64,000 nt of DNA from Physella acuta. Lineage: Eukaryota; Mollusca; Gastropoda; Physidae. This document shows, piece by piece, positions 54,641-64,000 of the stretch (position 1 is its first letter; every line of letters starts with the position of its first letter). The DNA is taken from positions 248,001-312,000 of the forward strand of contig NW_026731780.1 of assembly GCF_028476545.1 (NCBI RefSeq), written 5' to 3'. The notes beneath the pieces were generated by a model, which was given only the letters and a program-made list of their open reading frames with translations, ran no database searches and was not told the origin of the DNA. The position numbers and the translations under genes were made by a program.

Positions 54641-55800
54641 TGTTTACGTCTTGACTGAAGGATCTCTTGATTGATTTAGTCACAAGCCTTAACATTTTGG
54701 ACATGACTTATATATCCAATTTATAGCACACACAAATCTTCAAACTTTCTTTTTAAACGAATGGCATATTTTCAAACAAAAAATTTGAAAGTTTACCATT
54801 AAGAAAACAATATTTTCAATTATAAAAAAAACACTGAAATTATATAAATCTCTAAATATAACTCACGTAAAACCTCTTCTCTGCTAGACGTGGGATTAAG
54901 TCGTCAGATAAGCCTCTATATTATAAAGATAACTAGTTGGCTGGGAAGCGAAGTGAAAAATGGATGATTCAAGCGTAGGAGGGGGAGTAGGGGGAGTGGG
55001 TGCTTATAAAGAGGTCAGGGGTCGCTGAACGTAATCTTCTAGAACAGAGATCTGTCGGTATTTTGTGGTCAGAGATTTGCTTATGTCATGCGCACACGGT
55101 TGGGTTAGATCACGTGGGGATTAGGTTGTCAGAGGCTTGCAGCTTCCGGATTAGTGGCGTCGTAAGGGTCGACATGAATGGTGAAGTCGGAAGTCGTTTT
55201 TTCTTTCTTCTAAAAATCTTAATTTTTTTTCTTACAGTTACAGCTGTTGTTGTCTGTAAACGGGGTCAGTATTATTTCCTAGCTGTTGGAGAGTTAGATC
55301 AGATGAGAAGTGTCTTACAGCTTCTGAACTGAACAGCCAAGGGTCAACATGAACATATTAATACCGAAAGCCACATTTCATTTAAATTTGGATGCGTTCC
55401 CGTGGTGCTTTGGAACACATTATTAACACAATATTAAAACTAAGCTTAAGTGATATTGACTTGATAAACTAAAATGGCACATCCTTGTAAATGTTAAGGT
55501 GGTACTACGCGACGAATGATTAAAGGCAGTTTGATGGTACTAATATACGTTTCATTTTGAAGACGTTTTCTAACATTTTTCTCCAAGAATTTTTGTTTCA
55601 ATATGAATTTTTATTTAATATGTATACGTGACTCAAGTTGTTGAATGTAAATGCGTTTTGACAAAGAACGTATTAAACTATCCCTTTCATATGTCGAAAT
55701 CACACACCATGCGAAGAATGTTGATTACTTACATTCTTACTATCAATTACCTACTCACTTGCACTGTTCTTAGAACCTCCTCACTACTTGATGCACGTAA
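54641..55800. other. no gene recognised
   Basis: A 110-residue open frame at 55,000-55,332 has no domain that I know and includes a T-rich run. The rest is AT-rich. Confidence 0.4.
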
Positions 55801-55823
55801 CCAAGTCTAGAGCTTAATAAGAC

Positions 55824-55833
55824 TCATCACCAC

Positions 55834-55887
<54 letters not shown>

Positions 55888-56300
55888 CACAGTCATAATT
55901 TCTGTGGACCCTTTATTGAGCATAAAGACGAAACAACCACCTTTCCACCGTACTTGGTTCTGTTTAATTCGTCCAAGTTGGGCCCACAACATTCCAGCTT
56001 CTTCTGCTTCACTAACAGCTGACCATTTTAAAGTTGGTTTTGACCTACCTACTTTCCTTTTCCTTGGGGATTCTAATCTAGTGCCTGTCTGGTGATGTTG
56101 CTAGTTGGTTTTTAAAAGGTCCAATCCATCTCTATTTGCGCTTTTGTATTTCTTTGCCAATAAGGTCTTGCCTAGTTTTTCTCCACAGTTCGGCATTGAT
56201 AATCATGCGGCGGAGGCATCCGTTAATGATAGTCTGATGTTTGTTGTTATTAGTGTATGTTACTCTCCTCTTCTAAGAACCATAGAGGAGAACAGTTAAT
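55824..56300 (-). mobile_element. LINE 3' end (RTE-like) with ATG trinucleotide tail
   Basis: On the minus strand, with a few frame changes, it reads LTVLLYGS, HQTIINGCLRRMIINAELWR, RWIG, then SPRKRKVGRSKPTLKWSAVS, EAGMLWAQLGRIKQNQVRWK. This is the well-known C-terminal region of the endonuclease/reverse-transcriptase ORF of animal LINEs (LLYGSETW...CLRRIL...ELWRRT...RRWRWIGH...GRPK.TW...RWR). It ends at a TGATGATGATG-type tail (55,824-55,890 on plus as ATC repeats). That tail favours the RTE clade, though Jockey/CR1-type cannot be excluded. The element is 5' truncated. Confidence 0.75.
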
Positions 56301-56477
56301 AAGACAATGCACTATACAAATACAGTCACGGTACTTTAAAACATTTTTTTTACATCCCCGTTAACTACTTTTCCTAAACACCAGCGCATTTAGCGCAAGT
56401 TCTATATTTAGCAGGCAATCACGAGAAAACCACGGAACAATAAAGCCATATCGGGGCAAATCTCGGCCGCTGATTGC

Positions 56478-56600
56478 CTTTGATTGGTCGCCTCACACCA
56501 AACGGTGTCAAGTGTTCATACTTCCGGTGATTTTGTCCCCGCCCTCTTCCGGTTCTATATATCTGGAGAGCTCATTAGGTTTAATGCGCATGTCCAAGAA
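56478..56600 (+). promoter_or_regulatory. promoter-like cluster (inverted CCAAT, ETS sites, GC box, TATA)
   Basis: In order: TGATTGGTCG (inverted CCAAT box, 56,481-56,490), CTTCCGG (56,521-56,527), CCCCGCCC (56,537-56,544), CTTCCGG (56,546-56,552) and CTATATATC (56,555-56,563). The first ATGs downstream are at about 56,590 and 56,602. The second opens a short frame MRPPPGLTLVVFVYGSLSTV. No convincing first exon or donor follows. The clustering is seen directly; promoter activity is inference. Confidence 0.35.
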
Positions 56601-56839
56601 ATGAGACCACCCCCAGGGCTGACCCTTGTTGTGTTTGTCTACGGGAGTTTGTCGACTGTCTTCTCGTACGTCCGGACTTCAGCAGACATTTCTGGAACTG
56701 TTGGAAATAATCAGATTTTTTAATTGATTAATAAACGCTTATGTCTAGACTTTTTAGACTAAGATTAACCTAACAGAATCTTAGAATATCTTCAACAACA
56801 GCAATAAAACAGACTAGAAATGATAACCTACTCACATAC

Positions 56840-57250
56840 ATTGTTTGTGTGTTGGCTTTTATGTGTGTTTGTCTGTGTATTTGTGTGTGTTGGCGTGTGT
56901 GTGTCGGCGTGTTTGTGTTGACGTGTGTGTGTGCGTGCTTGTGTTGGCGTGTGCTTGCGTTGGCGTGTGTGTGTGTGTGTGCGTGTTTGTGTTGGCGTGT
57001 GTGTGTTGGCGTGTATGTGTGCATGTGATATGTGATATGTGAGTGTGCGTGAGTTGGCGTGTGTGTTATACGTGTGCTGCCTTACGTAGGCGCATTGGTG
57101 TGCTGGAGGCTTATGCGTGTGTGTGTGTGTGTTTGCGTGTTTCTGTGTTGCTTGTACATATATGTTGTCGTGTGTGTGTTGTCGTGGGTACGTTCGTGTC
57201 GGTGTGTGTGTGCGTGTGTGTGTATGTGTGTGTTAGTGTGTTTATCTTCC
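56840..57250. repeat. degenerate (GT)n microsatellite
   Basis: GTGTGTTGGCGTGTGTGT-type repeats over about 400 bp, interrupted at 57,065-57,110. Confidence 0.93.
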
Positions 57251-57885
57251 TACTTAACCTCCTTATTTTAAATCCTGTTTTCATCAACCCAACCGCGACC
57301 CATTTACCCTCACAATCAATGCCATTCTGATGCCAAGGACGCCAGAAATGAGAAAAACATCTTGACAACAAAAAATCCAGATTTACTAAAATAAGCTGCA
57401 TGGAATTTTTTTCTAATACCTCTTTAATGCATGAGCTATATTTATTTTTTTTAATTTTCAAAATCATTAAAAAACCGGAATTACATGACATAATCCAAGC
57501 CTATCTTAATCTGTTTTCATGTAATCTAGTTAAAAATATTTTAAAATAGAAGTTTTATGTTCTAATCTTGGTGATAGCTCTGTCGTGCAATTAGGATAAA
57601 ATAATTTGTAATTAAAGTGTTATGATAATGGATTCCAAATATATTTTTAGTATAAAGTTATACGTTATTTCTGTATACACGATTGCCGTTTTTATAGCCG
57701 TAATGCAAATTATTTGAAACGCTATTTCGCCGTAAATTTAATTACATTTGTTAATTAACTAATATGATTTTACCAGTTGTTTTAAAGCACGGGATTGCGT
57801 GAATAAAAATTAATTCAATTTTTCAAAAATTATGAAATCCTTGATTTTCAGGTGACCTAATTAAAAATGTTGATTGATTCAACGT
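57251..57885. other. no gene seen
   Basis: AT-rich spacer without recognisable features. Confidence 0.45.
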
Positions 57886-57889
57886 CCAG

Positions 57890-58050
57890 GGCAAAGATGT
57901 TCATAGGACAGGTGAAGTAGAGTTCGCCAAAATTATGTTCATTTGGCTTTCAAATGAACACTGTGATGTCTATAAAGGTTAAGTCGGCTTTATTTTGCGT
58001 GACTCCAAGCAGGTACTCATTACAAACTGAGTCGACTCAGCTTCCTCATA
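57890..58050 (-). repeat. tRNA-derived SINE (family 1), badly degraded
   Basis: It keeps GGTGAAGTAGAGTTC, GTGATGTCTATAAAGG and CAGGTACTCATTACAAACTG in the order expected for a minus-strand copy. The tRNA-like head is replaced by the CA microsatellite. Confidence 0.5.
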
Positions 58051-58056
58051 GGATCT

Positions 58057-58203
58057 AGACACACACACACACATACATACACACACACGCACACACACAT
58101 GCACGTACACACACACGCACACGCATACACACAGACACACACACATACACGTCCACACACAAACAAACACACGCATGCACGCACGCACGCACACTCACAC
58201 ATG
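58057..58203. repeat. (CA)n microsatellite
   Basis: ACACAC with GCACGCAC interruptions. Confidence 0.95.
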
Positions 58204-59180
58204 CATTTTAATTAAAAATGCTGCGCCCGGTAAATACGTCCCTTGGTCCAACGTATTAACCTAATTAGCTTAATAACGTCTAATTATGTGACTCTTGTCG
58301 ACTTTATGTTCGCTCGTTACACAATTTGCATGTGCGTAAAGTGAACAGTTCAAGACTATCTAGAACCTAGGCTCGTGTTAGCAAATGATGTACAGGTGTA
58401 TAATCTACTGTACTAAAAAATGGTCAATGTGGACATACATCTGACATTTTATGTTTAATAATGGCCAGGATTGTATGTGCTTTTGGATCCAGGGTTGCAC
58501 AAAAAGCTAGTGTGACGAAAGTTTTTTAAAACAGTAAGGTAAGCAGGGCAGTGTGAATATGAATGTGAATTATCATGTGAATAACCATCTTAATTTTCAT
58601 GTGAATTATTATCCTAATCATCATTAGAATAAGTATTTGAATCCTCATTTGAATAATGAAAAACAGAAGATAAGCACATAAACACAACCAAACGTGTTTT
58701 ATCCTATTCTTATCTCTCTATCTCTGCTACAAATAATCCTGACTAAATTTGAGTGAAACATTTAAGAAAGGAACACAGTAAAAAATAAAAGAAACACATT
58801 GACAAAATAAATCACTCTGATATTCATTCAGGCTATAAACAAGTGAAAAAAAAATTATTGACACAAACAGGTGCACACACTGACAAAACATTTCTTGCTG
58901 ATGTCCAAGAGGTAAAACACAAGAAACGCTGATAAAACTTGCTTCATTTTTACTCTTCATAAACAGGACAATGTCTGATCATTGTATGTGAAAAAAACAA
59001 AACACATTAGCAATAACACAGTCTTTGACTAATTACATTAATTAAATTATGATTATGACGGTGGGATGTGTGATGCTGTACTACAATACCCGGAGTGTAG
59101 ATTAAATAGAAAGGATAATTGGTTATCCTTAGAGTGTACTTTGTAGCAGAATATTGACTATACGAACTTAAGGCTAGATA
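58204..59180. other. no gene seen
   Basis: AT-rich. At about 58,560-58,660 there is a loose repeat of TTCATGTGAATTATTATC-type words. The ORFs have no domain. Confidence 0.45.
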
Positions 59181-59181
59181 T

Positions 59182-59271
59182 AGGGCTGGTAAGTAGGTCA
59201 CCAACCAGTTCTACGGCTCATTAAAACCTGCATGAGCCATAGAGCTGGTTGGTGACCTACTTACCAGCCCT
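59182..59271. other. 90-nt near-perfect hairpin (inverted repeat)
   Basis: Left arm 59,182-59,221 (AGGGCTGGTAAGTAGGTCAC ... GGCTCAT) and right arm 59,232-59,271 (ATGAGCCATAGAGCTGGTTG ... CAGCCCT) are reverse complements over 40 nt with about two mismatches. They enclose a 10-nt loop TAAAACCTGC. It could be a small-RNA precursor, a tiny foldback element or a palindromic duplication. Confidence 0.9.
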
Positions 59272-60440
59272 GTTACTAGAATTGAATCTACTCCTTGACC
59301 GACTTGAAGCAAAGTTAAAAGGACTTGAACTCGAATATTTCGAGCTATGAAGAAGGCGCGACATCATCCGACCACACTTTTACCAGTATTCTCTAAAAAT
59401 CAGCCCAATTAAACTTTTTTTTTTAATAAGAAAAGGTAATTTTCGTTGAAACTATGAGGATTTAAATTAGTTTAAATTGAGAATGTGAGCACTTTTCAAA
59501 ATCTCCAATCTCGCGCAGAAATTGGAAACGAGGCTACATTTAAAAAATGCTATTACATTCTTAGAAAACACTTGAACATTTCTTCTGCAAGTCAACAACA
59601 TTAAATTACATTCTTAAAATGCGAATCGATTAAAAAAAACAACCACCGCACACCCACCCACCGCCTCAATTCATTCTGTATCAAGGACGGACACGATTAA
59701 GATTATTGTTCATTATACACTAACTATAATAAAAAAAATGCCGTTTCGATTATAATTTCACAAGAATACAAATAACAACAAACAATTCATTTCAAAGTAA
59801 TTTTAGTAGGTTAGGTAACATATGGTCACAAATATTTACCATGTTAGTTTTTTAATGTATAAATAAGCTATTAAAAATTTAAATAATATATTATTTACAT
59901 TACTTCAAGTATATGCAATCATATAAAATCCCAACATTAAAAGTCAGTCACATATTTACAAAGCGTATAATGTACAATATATCTATAACGTTAAATAAGT
60001 GATACTGTTACAAATTGAAATACACAAAGCGGATTTTGTACACGAATTCTTTTTTTTTTACAAATATACATTATGTTAAATCTTAAGTGAAACTACATTA
60101 CGTTTTCGTTACAAACATATTCTACCCATTTTAAAAGGTATCTAGTTAACACACCTAAATGTATTTTTTTCAGGTAATCTAACTGCAATGTGCATTCTGT
60201 AATCTTACCTCATCATTGTAAACTGAAATGCTTGAGCATTATGGATTCTAATGCAAACAAAATACCAGGATAATATTATATTAGGTAGGTACCCCACACT
60301 TATTACATATTATGTCACAATACTAACTGATAAACTTAGATACGAAACTGAGGTAATTCTTTCATGGTAAATATTACACACTAATAACAAGTATCCCGGT
60401 AACTATTTTATATGTAAACCTATTATGTATAATGTTAAAC
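59272..60440. other. no gene seen
   Basis: Very AT-rich, without recognisable coding or repeat structure before the 48-bp array. Confidence 0.45.
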
Positions 60441-61525
60441 TGTAAAAATATCAAGTTAAAACAGGTAATGTATGACCAGAAGTTTTATCTGTAAAGATCT
60501 CAGGTAAAAACAGCTAATGTATGATCAGATGTTTTATCTGTAAAGTTCTCAGGTAAAATCAGCTATGTTTGATGTTTATCTGTAAAGATCTCAGGTAAAA
60601 ACAGCTAATGTATGATCAGATGTTTTATCTGTAAAGTTCTCAGGTAAAATCAGCAATGTTTGATGTTTATCTGTAAAGATCTCAGGTAAAAACAGCTAAT
60701 GTATGATCAGATGTTTTATCTGTAAAGTTCTCAAGTAAAATCAGCTATGTTTGATGTATATCTGTAAAGATCTCAAGTAAAAAAAGCTAATGTATGATCA
60801 GATGTTTTATCTGTAAAGTTCTCAAGTAAAAAAAGCTAATGTATGATCAGAAGTTTATCTGTAAAGATCTCAAGTAAAAAAAGCTAATGTATGATCAGAA
60901 GTTTTATCTGTAAAGATCTCAAGTAAAAAAGCTAATGTATGATCAGAAGTTTTATCTGTAAAGATCTCAAGTAAAAAAAGCTAATGTATGATCAGATGTT
61001 TTATCTGTAAAGATTTCAAGTAAAAAAGCTAATGTATGATCAGAAGTTTTATCTGTAAAGATCTCAAGTAAAAAAAGCTAATGTATGATCAGATGTTTTA
61101 TCTGTAAAGATTTCAAGTAAAAAAGCTAATGTATGATCAGAACTTTTATCTGTAAAGATCTCAAGTAAAATCAGCTAATGTATGATCAGAAGTTTATCTG
61201 TAAAGATCTCAAGTAAAATCAGCTAATGTATGATCAGAAGTTTATCTGTAAAGATCTCAAGTAAAATCAGCTAATGTATGATCAGAAGTTTATCTGTAAA
61301 GATCTCAAGTAAAATCAGCTAATGTATGATCAGAAGTTTTATCTGTAAAGATCTCAAGTAAAAAAGCTAATGTATGATCAGAAGTTTTATCTGTAAAGAT
61401 CTCAAGTAAAATCAGCTAATGTATGATCAGAAGTTTATCTGTAAAGATCTCAAGTAAAATCAGCTAATGTATGATCAGAAGTTTATCTGTAAACATCTGA
61501 AGTAAAATCAGGTAATGTATGATCT
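60440..61525. repeat. 48-bp minisatellite
   Basis: The unit GTTTATCTGTAAAGATCTCA, AGTAAAATCAGCTAATGTAT, GATCAGAA has a 48-bp period (61,205 to 61,253) with 47-50-bp variants. There are about 22 copies, in two subtypes (AAAATCAGC versus AAAAAAAGC). Confidence 0.95.
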
Positions 61526-61734
61526 TTTGTCCGTACTTACAGACAACTGTTATAGATTCAATTCGAGAGTCAGCAAGCACAAAGTAGCCTTGTTTATTGT
61601 GCTATTACCACAAGAGTCACTCGACGCTTGGAGTAGTGCTAGACGCGTATAATGTTGATGTTGTCCTCTGGAGGACCTCAAATCAATCGTGAGCAGTGTA
61701 GATGTGCGCGTGGAAGTGAGCATGTGTGTTTACT

Positions 61735-61982
61735 GGCGGGTGTGTGTGTGTGTATGTGGGTGTGTGTTTACGGGCGTATGTGTGTGTGGATGTATGTGAG
61801 TGTGTGCTTAAGGGCGCATGTGCGTGTGTGTGTTTTGGTGGATGTGTGTGTGTGCTTAAGGGCGGTGGTGTGTGTGTGAGTAGATGTTAGTGTGTGCTTA
61901 CAGAAGGATGTGTGTGTGTGTGGATGGATGTGTGTGCTTACGAGCAGATGCGTGTGTGTGTGTGTGTGTGTGAATGAGTGTT
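61735..61982. repeat. degenerate (GT)n microsatellite with GTGTGCTTA units
   Basis: GT-rich repeats with a longer periodicity (GTGTGTGCTTAxGGGCGxATG). Confidence 0.9.
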
Positions 61983-62349
61983 TAGTTTAAAGAATCTTTA
62001 TAAAGAGGTTGCTGCAGACTTCTCTCAAAGCTAATGCAAACAGCTCTACATGGTAAATTCGTATCACGATTGATCTAAGTGCTCTTTCAATAGTTCTTGT
62101 AGACTCTTTCCAATAATGAATCGTTTGGTTGACTTTACTTAGAAACGAACTTCCGTTTTCTCGGTTCGATTAAGTTTTCTCGATTTAGCTTTCTTTTTCT
62201 TTAGAAGATAATTATGTATATTATTGAATATTAAATACTTTTTACTTTATGTCTCGGTATACTTTATATAATTGTTTTTATAAATTACAATGTGATAATG
62301 CATGTATTTACAAACACACACACGCACACACAAACACACAAACACACAT

Positions 62350-62384
<35 letters not shown>

Positions 62385-62630
62385 GTCAGCAACACATACA
62401 CAAACACGCACGCATATAGCGTGCATTAAGTGTCATACAAAGAGTATGTCAACATTTAGTACGTCAAATACTCTCACGATATTACAATCTGATACATGTG
62501 TAAAATTTACATCACGATCGACAGTCAATATCTTCCACATATACATCTGTCATTAGTACCATTTAATACAATTAATTACTTGACGGTTGTAAATGTAAAG
62601 TAAATGTTTCTTCTGGACCTGGTTCCCCAC
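61983..62630. other. no gene seen; (CA)n(TA)n at 62,312-62,383
   Basis: AT-rich spacer containing one compound microsatellite. Confidence 0.5.
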
Positions 62631-62825
62631 GGCGAAGAAGAATCAGAGTTCACCAGTTTTGTGTTATGACCTCCGCGTATGAAAGGATAGTGCGGTCAGC
62701 ACTATGCCCAGCCACCTTTACTTTATCTAACTTCCAGCAGCCATTAGAGCTGGGTGAACTCAGGAACGTGCTACAACTCTATCCAAGGACCCGAACTCGA
62801 GACTTTAATGTTAGCAAACAAGCTA
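62630..62825 (-). repeat. tRNA-derived SINE (family 1)
   Basis: On the minus strand: TTGTTTGCTAACATTAAAGT, CTCGAGTTCGGGTCC (B box), AGTTCACCCAGCTCTAATGG, GGTGGCTGGGCATAGTGCTG and ACCGCACTATCCTTTCATAC. The A box is lost. Confidence 0.75.
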
Positions 62826-63570
62826 TACTTATGATCCTCATTCATTTGATTAAGTCTTTTATATTTCTTTTCATTACAGTTACATACTTTGTTTCATGTG
62901 TCCACAACTTAACATACTCCTCATACATATAATATTACACTATATACCATATACATCATATGCTACAGATATACCACATCAAAGTTATATTATATACAAC
63001 AGCATACTTTACTACATCTATATTAGGCTGTATATAAAATCACTTTTACGTCCTATTCCTTATCACATATACACCAAATGTTATATTTACAACGTAAGCA
63101 CATTTTCTGGTTTGAAAGACCCAAACCTACATTGGTTGGTCGATATTTTTAGACATTTCCATTACAACCAATGACCAACGCTGTTACAAAAGTATTAGAC
63201 ATGATGTTTAATAAGTTAAAAACTGAGTTCACAAGGGTTGTGTTTAAACAGTGTGTCGTTAAACACCCACAAAGACGAACAAGAGAGATAATTAAGGCAT
63301 AAAATTCTAACAAACCAATTTCTATTTACAGTGTTCTTCACAGCAAGACCACGCCACACAGTTGTAGTGTTTCAAAATTGATGTTTAGGTTAGTTAGTAT
63401 GTGGGGTGGGGGGAGGGGGGGTCAAGCAGGGGTCTACAGGATCTACTGAGGTGGGGGGGGGGGGGGTCTAGTGGTCTGTGATATAGTTGTAAATCTTTGC
63501 TAGCTACAGGCAGTACTCATGTTCAAGCAGAATTGTATGACGCACTGTGTCGGATTCAGAAATAGGGTTC
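62826..63570. other. no gene seen
   Basis: AT-rich stretch, then G runs at about 63,403-63,420 and 63,453-63,470. The ORF at 62,896-63,174 shows no domain. Confidence 0.45.
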
Positions 63571-63574
63571 TGAT

Positions 63575-63865
63575 ACACTAACATGTGTCCGACACAAATA
63601 TTTGTCCGACACACAAATATGTGTTCGACACACAAACATGTGTACGACATTCAAATATGTGTCCGACATTCAAATATATGTCTGACACACAAATATGTGT
63701 CAGTCCCACTTATATATGGCAGACACACAAATATGTGTGTCTGACACAAATATGTGTTAGTCCCACTTATATGTAGGAGACACACAAATATATGTCTGAC
63801 ACACAAATATGTGTCAGTCCCACTTATATGTGGCAGACACACTAATATGTGTCTGACACACAAAC
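63575..63865. repeat. tandem repeat built on GACACACAAATATGTGT
   Basis: Short units of about 20 bp at the left, then longer units of about 60 bp adding CAGTCCCACTTATATGTGGC. The words are partly palindromic (ACACAAATATGTGT). The ORFs on both strands are artefacts. Confidence 0.92.
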
Positions 63866-64000
63866 GCCTTATATTTTCAAGAAACTTTGTTGAGTGATTG
63901 ACTAAGTCCATCGATGTAGTTACTGAAGAATCCAATAAAACTCCACACCATCAGTTAAATGTGACGCGCATACAGCTTTGATTAAATAAAATTGATAGTG

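Noticed and set aside
55000-55332. 110-residue ORF as a host gene
   Set aside because: No domain, an internal T-rich run, and no splice or promoter support. I cannot defend it as coding.
55824-55890. Met-rich peptide (poly-M) on the minus strand
   Set aside because: It is the ATG trinucleotide tail of a LINE 3' end.

Overview
This window looks like gene-poor, repeat-saturated DNA from an animal, most likely a mollusc and probably a heterobranch gastropod. That placement is inference: it rests on the AT-rich base composition, interspersed GATCTAGATCTAG motifs, many tRNA-derived SINEs with A and B boxes, LINE 3' ends with GAT/ATG trinucleotide tails, GT-AG introns and very abundant mini- and microsatellites. 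I recognise no intact host protein-coding gene, rRNA or true tRNA.

Positions 1-23,100 are a graveyard of DNA transposons on the + strand. Three broken, multi-exon copies (120-960, 6,715-9,640, 15,361-18,015), plus diverged relatives (1,050-1,595; 13,946-14,320), belong to a gene family I cannot name. Its residues fit an RNase-H-fold transposase: D in ASDATT, D in LTDRAQVN, a CNIH (C-x2-H) motif and E in HAERTLG. Two copies are followed directly by a Merlin (IS1595/ISXO2-like) transposase (9,890 and 18,266). Each Merlin copy runs into the C-terminal half of a pogo/Tigger-type transposase. The same junctions appear in both places, so the composite was assembled first and duplicated later. A separate, nearly complete pogo transposase lies at 21,412-23,095. 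A Merlin N-terminal fragment lies at 5,209-5,640 and a Helitron RepHel fragment at 12,540-13,740.

Positions 23,100-32,600 hold G/C-homopolymer-rich repeats and an element bounded by inverted AGTGGCGTGCAGA ends inside (TA)n tracts (25,735-32,404). It contains ATGCCC/GGGCAT tandem repeats and is interrupted by a young LTR retrotransposon (27,427-31,586) with 1,026-bp LTRs, a 5-bp target duplication and a gag-like ORF only.

Positions 32,600-64,000 are dominated by tandem repeats with 15-, 24-, 25-, 33-, 39-, 48-, 55- and 67-bp units, CA/GT/TA microsatellites and about nine copies of one tRNA-SINE family. A second SINE family has two copies, and there are two LINE 3' ends. A 770-bp non-autonomous Helitron sits cleanly inside a 24-bp minisatellite (51,271-52,040). 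A 90-nt near-perfect hairpin lies at 59,182-59,271, and a promoter-like cluster lies near 56,480-56,563. The genes here do not form a pathway; the window is best read as a record of successive transposition, duplication and repeat expansion.
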